Below, one piece after another: positions 6,299 through 10,138 of a stretch of DNA of 10,138 bases; position 1 is the first letter of the stretch; every line of letters begins with the position of its first letter. A program made the translations under genes and the position numbers. The notes beneath the pieces are model-generated. The model was not told where the DNA came from. It saw only the letters and a list, made by a program, of their open reading frames with translations, and did no database searches. The DNA is from Nitrospirota bacterium (GTDB taxonomy: Bacteria > Nitrospirota > Nitrospiria > Nitrospirales > UBA8639). The stretch lies in NCBI GenBank assembly GCA_003228495.1, contig QIDY01000211.1:1-10138 (forward strand). The letters run 5' to 3'.

Positions 6299-6856
6299 AT
6301 GAAGAATGCGAAACTCATTTTTATCTGGCCATGCTTTATGCTGGCATTTCACCTCATGCTTTTCATTCCCCCGTCATGGGGGTCAAAGTATGAACTCACT
6401 CGCAATAGTGTCGAGAATGCCAAGGACGTTGACGCAAAAGATATTTCCCTGTTTCGCGTCAAGCTGGGTGATTCCGAAGCCAAAGCTGTTGAATCACTGG
6501 TTGAACAACGACTGGCTGGCGTGCGATCAGAACAAGAAGGCACCTTCATTTTGTTGTGGGACAAGGAAAACCCCACAGGGGCCATGGCCGGAGTCCGCAT
6601 TACGGATGGAAAAGTGGATTTGATTTTTATCAATAATCGGTTTGCCCATAAAGTTCGTGGAATCTTTCGTCATATCTTGAGAGCTTCGACCTTGAAAGAA
6701 ATTCGCGATCTTCTCGGCCCCGAAGATTTCCCGAATGAAACCCTCATGGGAGCGAAGCTGTTATACGAACAAAAGGGATTCCTTGTGAATTATCTTTACC
6801 AGCAAGTAAATGTCGAGTTTTGTTTGGGCTGTCAAGATCTCTTTTCGGGATTCTAA
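6299..6856 (+). CDS. Exported protein of unknown function
   Basis: 185 residues, not recognised. ATG 6299 is preceded by GAGGA five bases upstream; an in-frame TTG at 6182 would place the start upstream of the predicted transcript start, so I reject it. The N-terminus has basic residues and a hydrophobic core (about 6-23), then PPSWGS at 24-29, consistent with a Sec signal peptide cleaved around residue 29; there is no lipobox Cys. The mature part has two similar-looking sections: KLGDSEAKAVESLV (55-68) followed by strand-like FILLWD and VDLIFINN, and STLKEIRDLLG (130-140) followed by KLLYEQKGFLVNYLY. An LG-x-helix then K-x-Y-x-G-x pattern recalls BLIP-like/SmpA periplasmic folds, as a guess only. 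It ends with a C-x2-C pair (C175, C178) close to the C-terminus. It is a single-gene unit between its own promoter and terminator. Confidence 0.75.
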   Translation: MKNAKLIFIWPCFMLAFHLMLFIPPSWGSKYELTRNSVENAKDVDAKDISLFRVKLGDSEAKAVESLVEQRLAGVRSEQEGTFILLWDKENPTGAMAGVRITDGKVDLIFINNRFAHKVRGIFRHILRASTLKEIRDLLGPEDFPNETLMGAKLLYEQKGFLVNYLYQQVNVEFCLGCQDLFSGF

Positions 6857-6920
6857 GCGACAAGACCGGTTTCTTGATCTCCTCTTGTCGCCCGTCATTT
6901 CTTTCTCGTTTTTCTTTTAA
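6857..6920 (+). terminator. Rho-independent terminator after the exported-protein gene
   Basis: GCGACAAGA (6857-6865) pairs perfectly with TCTTGTCGC (6883-6891), starting right after the stop codon, across a 17-base loop. A T-rich tail with TTTCTTTCTCGTTTTTC follows up to about 6920. It separates this gene from ruvB. Confidence 0.65.
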
Positions 6921-7002
6921 CGGGGGGGTGTCCTCCCTCTGTTCTTGCCCATCATGTTGAAACCCACTGTAGCTTCCCCATTTCATAAAGACGCTATTTA
7001 AA

Positions 7003-8016
7003 ATGGAAGACCACGTTCTGGCCACTCATTTACTTGAAGAAGAACAGAGTCTTGAAGGAACTCTGCGACCCCAGCAGTTGGGTGAGTACATCGGCCAAGA
7101 ACGCATGAAGGAATCGCTCCGGGTCTGCATCGATGCGGCGCTTGGACGTGGGGAAGCACTGGACCATGCCATTTTTTATGGCCCACCGGGACTAGGGAAG
7201 ACCACCATTGCCCACATTATTGCCAAAGAAATGGGTGGAACGATCCGCTCGACTTCAGGGCTGGTTCTTACCCATGCGGGAGATCTGGCGGCGATTTTGT
7301 CCAATCTCCAACCCCGCGATGTCTTATTCATCGATGAAATTCATCGACTGCCACCAGTTGCGGAAGAGGCCCTCTATCCCGCTATGGAGGATTACCAGAT
7401 TGATCTCGTCATTGGACAAGGCCCGTCTCTACGTACAATGAAATTAGACCTCCCACCATTCACGCTTATTGGCGCCACGACTCGAGCCGGCGCCCTTACC
7501 TCCCCCCTACGTGAGCGGTTTGGCTTAGTATACCGGTTGGACTTTTATCTGCCGGAAGAATTGCAAGTGATCATTACCCGATCTGCGCGTCTGCTTGGAG
7601 TCCAGATTGATGAGGATGCTGCAACAGAAATTGCGGGACGCGCTCGTGGCACTCCGCGTATTGCCAATCGCCTCATCAAACGCGTTCGCGATTTTGCCGA
7701 AGTCAAAGCAGAGGGGCACATTACCCAATCAGTTGCTCAAAAGGCGTTACAATGGTTAGGAGTGGATCAGGCAGGATTTGACGAAATGGATCGTAAGATT
7801 TTGTTGACCATTATCGAAAAATTTAAAGGTGGACCAGTGGGCATCGAAGCCCTGGCCGCCGCAGTGCAAGAGGAAAAGGGCACCTTGGAAGATGTCCACG
7901 AACCGTTCTTACTGCAATCAGGCTATTTGGATCGGACAGCCCGAGGCCGTCAAATTACTCAAAAAGCTCTGCAACACTTCGGCAAAACCTCCGGCCTTTT
8001 TTCAATGGACATGTAG
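7003..8016 (+). CDS. ruvB: Holliday junction branch migration ATPase RuvB
   Basis: Ring-forming AAA+ motor that, with RuvA, drives branch migration of Holliday junctions in recombinational repair; cytoplasmic. 337 residues, the normal length. LRPQQLGEYIGQ (21-32) is the usual N-terminal signature; Walker A GPPGLGKT 60-67; Walker B LFIDEIH 108-114; sensor 1 GATTRAG 157-163; arginine finger R170 in SPLRERFG; sensor 2 in RGTPRIANRL (215-224). The C-terminal winged-helix domain with GGPVGIEALAAAV (276-288) and the DNA-contacting RTARGR (311-316) is complete. The start ATG has no clear ribosome binding site; a TTGAAA (6957-6962) could be a -35 box but no good -10 follows. ruvA and ruvC are not adjacent, so ruvB stands alone, which occurs in many phyla. 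Confidence 0.97.
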   Translation: MEDHVLATHLLEEEQSLEGTLRPQQLGEYIGQERMKESLRVCIDAALGRGEALDHAIFYGPPGLGKTTIAHIIAKEMGGTIRSTSGLVLTHAGDLAAILSNLQPRDVLFIDEIHRLPPVAEEALYPAMEDYQIDLVIGQGPSLRTMKLDLPPFTLIGATTRAGALTSPLRERFGLVYRLDFYLPEELQVIITRSARLLGVQIDEDAATEIAGRARGTPRIANRLIKRVRDFAEVKAEGHITQSVAQKALQWLGVDQAGFDEMDRKILLTIIEKFKGGPVGIEALAAAVQEEKGTLEDVHEPFLLQSGYLDRTARGRQITQKALQHFGKTSGLFSMDM

Positions 8017-8080
8017 AACCGTTTCCTGTTTTCTTGTTTCTTCTCCCAAGGCCAATATTGTTAGAGCTCGGTGCCCTGTT

Positions 8081-8098
8081 ACGGGTGGCCCGTTTTTT
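8081..8098 (+). terminator. Rho-independent terminator of ruvB
   Basis: ACGGG (8081-8085) pairs with CCCGT (8089-8093) around TGG, and the final T begins a run of six T (8093-8098). It is a short but classic hairpin with a U-tract, 65 bases after the ruvB stop. Confidence 0.65.
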
Positions 8099-8177
8099 CA
8101 GAGTAGAATTTTCTTCATGCCGTTCAATACGTTAATCCTTTTCCAGATAGGGTTTTCGTGTCCCTATAGAGGAATAC

Positions 8178-8259
8178 TTTTTCGAAAAATGGTTTTCATG
8201 CATGAAGACAGACTCATGGCTCAGTGAGCCACGCTGATCCCTTGTACTTGTGTGCAAGG
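8178..8259. repeat. Row of four palindromes downstream of ruvB
   Basis: In order: TTTTTCGAAAAA (8178-8189), TTCATGCATGAA (8195-8206), TGGCTCA-G-TGAGCCA (8217-8231), and CCTTGTAC-TTGT-GTGCAAGG (8240-8259, one G-T pair). Four inverted repeats in 82 bases is dense. They differ in sequence, so this is not one repeated operator. The third and fourth overlap the end of the aminotransferase-like remnant. Confidence 0.55.
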
Positions 8260-8325
8260 AAATGTCATCGCTCGAATTTCAGATTGCACAAGTCCCGCCA
8301 ACCGCTGATTTTCACCTAAGCTCAC
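8221..8325 (-). pseudogene. Remnant: N-terminal 34 codons resembling a class I/II aminotransferase
   Basis: On the minus strand GTG (8323-8325) has AAGGG about seven bases upstream and opens a frame that stops at TGA 8221-8223. It contains NQRLAGLVQSEIRAMT and ends with QVQGISVAH. The pattern SEIRAM(S/T)xxC, about seven residues, then GI(N/S)xAxG is how many PLP-dependent class I/II aminotransferases begin, just before the GVCDxPxP-type segment. Here the stop falls where that segment should begin, and I cannot follow the homology further in any frame down to ruvB. I read it as the surviving 5' end of a deleted gene, including its ribosome binding site. The rest of the 8017-8501 gap holds the ruvB terminator, the palindromes and the leader of the next gene. 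The match is from memory and short, so it may be chance. Confidence 0.42.
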
Positions 8326-8501
8326 GAACTGACCCTTCGCTCACAATGTTTTTCTATAGATACTTGAAGTGTATTCCTCTCATAAGAGACCACTATTTAG
8401 ACAAGGTAATCTTGCTCTAAAAAGTGCGTTTCACATACACTGAGCCCGTTTCTCATCAGCAAGCATTCTATCGCTATTTATCGAAAGAAAGCAGGAACAT
8501 C

Positions 8502-9413
8502 GTGCCGAAAATTTTGAAGGGCTTTCTTTTTTTATCATTGACAATTTCTTTGTGGTCTATTGGGCTGGTGGTCATGAGTTCCTGGCCTGTATGGGGAAGT
8601 ATGGAAGCGCCACCTCCTGCCGTTGATGCCCATGTAAAAGGAATTGCCAGTTTTGCCAAACAGTCACCGGTGGTTTCAATTCCAGCCGGATGGTTTTTGA
8701 TGGGCACAAATCGACAAGATCTTAACCGGCATAGCTTGGAAACACAGTATGACGACACAGAGTTTCCGCAACGCCGTATTTGGCTAGATGCTTATCAGAT
8801 TGATCAATATGAAGTGTCATTGGGAGAATTCTTGCGTTTCCTTCTCGAAACAGGCCGTCCGGTATCTCCGGAATTGCGAGCGCTCATTTGGCACCTGATC
8901 AGCATTCACTTTATTCCTGATCAAGCGTTGGCTCCTTGGCCGGCCCTCTATGTCACATGGGAAGAAGCTCAGGCATTTTGTATCAAGCATAAAAAGCGCC
9001 TTCCCACAGAAGCCGAGTGGGAAAAAGCGGCGAGGGGAACAACCGGAAAGATCTTTCCCTGGGGGAAATACGATCCATCACAGGAAATTGCGGTCTTTGG
9101 GCAATATCATGCGCATGAAATTCCGCTGGTGGCCAACGTGGATAGTTTTCCGGAAGGGAAAAGCGATTGGGGTATCTATCACTTGTCCGGGAACATCGCC
9201 GAATGGACGCATGATTGGTTGGGGTCTGATTATTACCCAATCATGCCGGAACGAAATCCGCCTGGACCTAAATCCGGGCGTTATAAAGTGGTTCGGGGAG
9301 GATCGTGGAAAAGCCTACCCGTGATGCTTCGCACCGCCACCCGCGGCGGAGCGTTTCCTCAAGATCGTTCAGCCAACATCGGCTTTCGCTGCGCACAATC
9401 TTTAACCCAATAA
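8502..9413 (+). CDS. Membrane-anchored SUMF1/formylglycine-enzyme-fold protein, probably not an FGE
   Basis: 303 residues from GTG 8502, chosen because GCAGGA lies five bases upstream and the signal segment begins there; an in-frame GTG at 8424 would add 26 residues and has no such site. A hydrophobic helix (about 5-26) acts as signal peptide or anchor, so the domain is periplasmic. The SUMF1 domain runs from VSIPAGWFLMGT (58-69) to the end, with RLPTEAEWEKAARG (166-179), FPWG (185-188), HLSGNIAEWTHDW (227-239), VVRGGSW (263-269) and IGFRCA (293-298). The two catalytic Cys of true formylglycine-generating enzymes, just before the final RxxxxxxxxxxxxGFRC block, are replaced (LRTATRGG), leaving only C160 and C297. 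It therefore probably binds rather than oxidises its target. Related domains occur in NirV- and PvdO-like proteins; the partner is unknown. The gene stands alone. Confidence 0.85.
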   Translation: MPKILKGFLFLSLTISLWSIGLVVMSSWPVWGSMEAPPPAVDAHVKGIASFAKQSPVVSIPAGWFLMGTNRQDLNRHSLETQYDDTEFPQRRIWLDAYQIDQYEVSLGEFLRFLLETGRPVSPELRALIWHLISIHFIPDQALAPWPALYVTWEEAQAFCIKHKKRLPTEAEWEKAARGTTGKIFPWGKYDPSQEIAVFGQYHAHEIPLVANVDSFPEGKSDWGIYHLSGNIAEWTHDWLGSDYYPIMPERNPPGPKSGRYKVVRGGSWKSLPVMLRTATRGGAFPQDRSANIGFRCAQSLTQ

Positions 9414-9510
9414 ATTTCGCACAATTCCTACAGCAAGGATCTTGCGCCTGCCGGCACTTAAGGCTCCTATCTACACTTAACAGCTTACGAATACCGTCAT
9501 TTGGGTAAGA

Positions 9511-9528
9511 GAATTCTGATCAGGATTC
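9511..9528. repeat. Near-perfect palindrome across the msrA stop
   Basis: GAATTCTGATCAGGATTC reads almost the same on both strands, with one mismatched pair, around the core CTGATCAG. It lies in the convergent gap between the SUMF1-fold gene and msrA. There is no T-run, so a terminator role is doubtful; the gap otherwise holds nothing I recognise. Confidence 0.35.
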
Positions 9529-10138
9529 CCCCCACAATTGTTTCAGACGCTGGGTTCGGCCACAGTTCCATTTGTAAAATTTATAGCGGATCGGGTTTTT
9601 GGTGTAAAAATCTTGGTGATACTCTTCAGCCAGATAGAACTCTGTGGCTGGACCGACTTCTGTGACAATGGCTTGAGAAAATGATTTGGTTTGGTTAACC
9701 GTTTGTAAGGATTCTTCAACTAATTGCTTTTGTTTTTCGTCGTGATAAAAAATTGCGCTTCGGTATTGATTCCCATGATCACAGAATTGGGCATTTGGCG
9801 TTGTAGGATCGATATTTCGCCAAAAGACGTCGAGTAATTGTTTATACGTGACTTTGCTTGGATCATAGGTGATTTCTATGGATTCGGTGTGACCGGTGCC
9901 ACCGGCAGAAACTTGTTCGTAGGTAGGGTTTTCCACCTGGCCGCCAGTATACCCTGAGATGGCAGAGATAACCCCCTCGACTTTTTCGAACGCTTCTTCC
10001 ATGCACCAGAAACAACCTCCGGCAAATGTGGCCTTAGCCCGTGGGAAGCTTCCATCAGCAAAACTTCCATTGGGAACGCCTATTAGTCCACCGATCATAA
10101 GTACGGCAAATCCCAGGCTTATCAGAAAATTGGGTTTA
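9520..10138 (-). CDS. msrA: Peptide methionine sulfoxide reductase A, exported form (5' end beyond the window)
   Basis: Reduces the S-epimer of methionine sulfoxide in oxidised proteins. The motif ATFAGGCFWCMEE carries the catalytic Cys of GCFWC; GYTGG, YDP and FCDHGNQYRSAIF follow in the usual order, and YKWNCGRTQRLKQLWG near the end provides a likely recycling Cys. Although an ATG lies at 10096-10098, the frame stays open to the right edge and reads KPNFLISLGFAVLMIGGLIG, then VPNGSFADG. That is a Sec signal peptide with a Lys n-region, a hydrophobic core and a SFA-D cleavage site, so the real start lies just past 10138. The enzyme should act in the periplasm, where it would repair envelope proteins. 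No MsrB domain is fused at the C-terminus. It converges with the SUMF1-fold gene, 106 bases apart. Confidence 0.93.
   Translation of the reverse strand, partial: KPNFLISLGFAVLMIGGLIGVPNGSFADGSFPRAKATFAGGCFWCMEEAFEKVEGVISAISGYTGGQVENPTYEQVSAGGTGHTESIEITYDPSKVTYKQLLDVFWRNIDPTTPNAQFCDHGNQYRSAIFYHDEKQKQLVEESLQTVNQTKSFSQAIVTEVGPATEFYLAEEYHQDFYTKNPIRYKFYKWNCGRTQRLKQLWGES

Noticed and set aside
7829..8227. Plus-strand frame running past the ruvB stop
   Set aside because: Mostly a shadow of ruvB in another frame; the part beyond the ruvB stop crosses the terminator and shows no family pattern.
8017..8501. tRNA or other known RNA gene in the long gap
   Set aside because: No T-loop GGTTCGAATCC-like block, cloverleaf or CCA end seen on either strand.
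8502..9413. Active formylglycine-generating enzyme
   Set aside because: The catalytic Cys pair is missing and no sulfatase gene is adjacent.

Overview
The window looks like chromosomal DNA of a Gram-negative bacterium with roughly balanced base composition. My best guess is the Nitrospirota (Nitrospira-like). That rests on the mix of a hopanoid-type HpnA epimerase, a SUMF1-fold exported protein, an exported MsrA and short lineage-type hypothetical proteins. No marker gene here settles the phylum. Most genes are housekeeping. I see no phage, transposon, CRISPR or rRNA/tRNA genes, and no clear new multigene system. The unusual material lies in the small genes and between genes.

Left part (1-2588), all on the minus strand: the start of a small YvlD/holin-like membrane protein running off the left edge; hpnA, an NAD-dependent sugar epimerase of the hopanoid group; and an ispA-type prenyl diphosphate synthase. 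IspA makes the C15/C20 precursors that feed squalene and hopanoids, so ispA followed by hpnA is a sensible pairing. Between them lies a 57-bp-period array of hairpin repeats resembling the 3' end of ispA.

Middle (2688-6109): three small plus-strand genes come first. They are a membrane-anchored eight-ligand zinc finger, broken by one extra base; a multi-helix membrane protein coupled to it by TAATG; and a 59-residue protein with a strong ribosome binding site. The last overlaps tail-to-tail with uvrA on the minus strand. UvrA is about 100 residues short and appears to lack the insertion domain while keeping both ATPases, the UvrB-binding region and the cysteine pairs. Its start lies 2 bases from the predicted transcription start of an extended -10 promoter, so the mRNA is probably leaderless.

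Right part (6299-10138): an exported 185-residue protein of unknown function with a good promoter and terminator; ruvB, the Holliday junction motor; a 485-base gap (8017-8501) holding the ruvB terminator, a row of palindromes and a minus-strand remnant that looks like the first 33 codons of a class I/II aminotransferase; a membrane-anchored SUMF1/FGE-fold protein without the catalytic cysteine pair; and msrA on the minus strand, whose signal peptide continues to the right edge, so the copy here is incomplete.

Two DNA repair genes (uvrA, ruvB) and one protein repair gene (msrA) occur in the window, but orientation and terminators show they are separate transcription units. No LexA-type operator was recognised near uvrA or ruvB.
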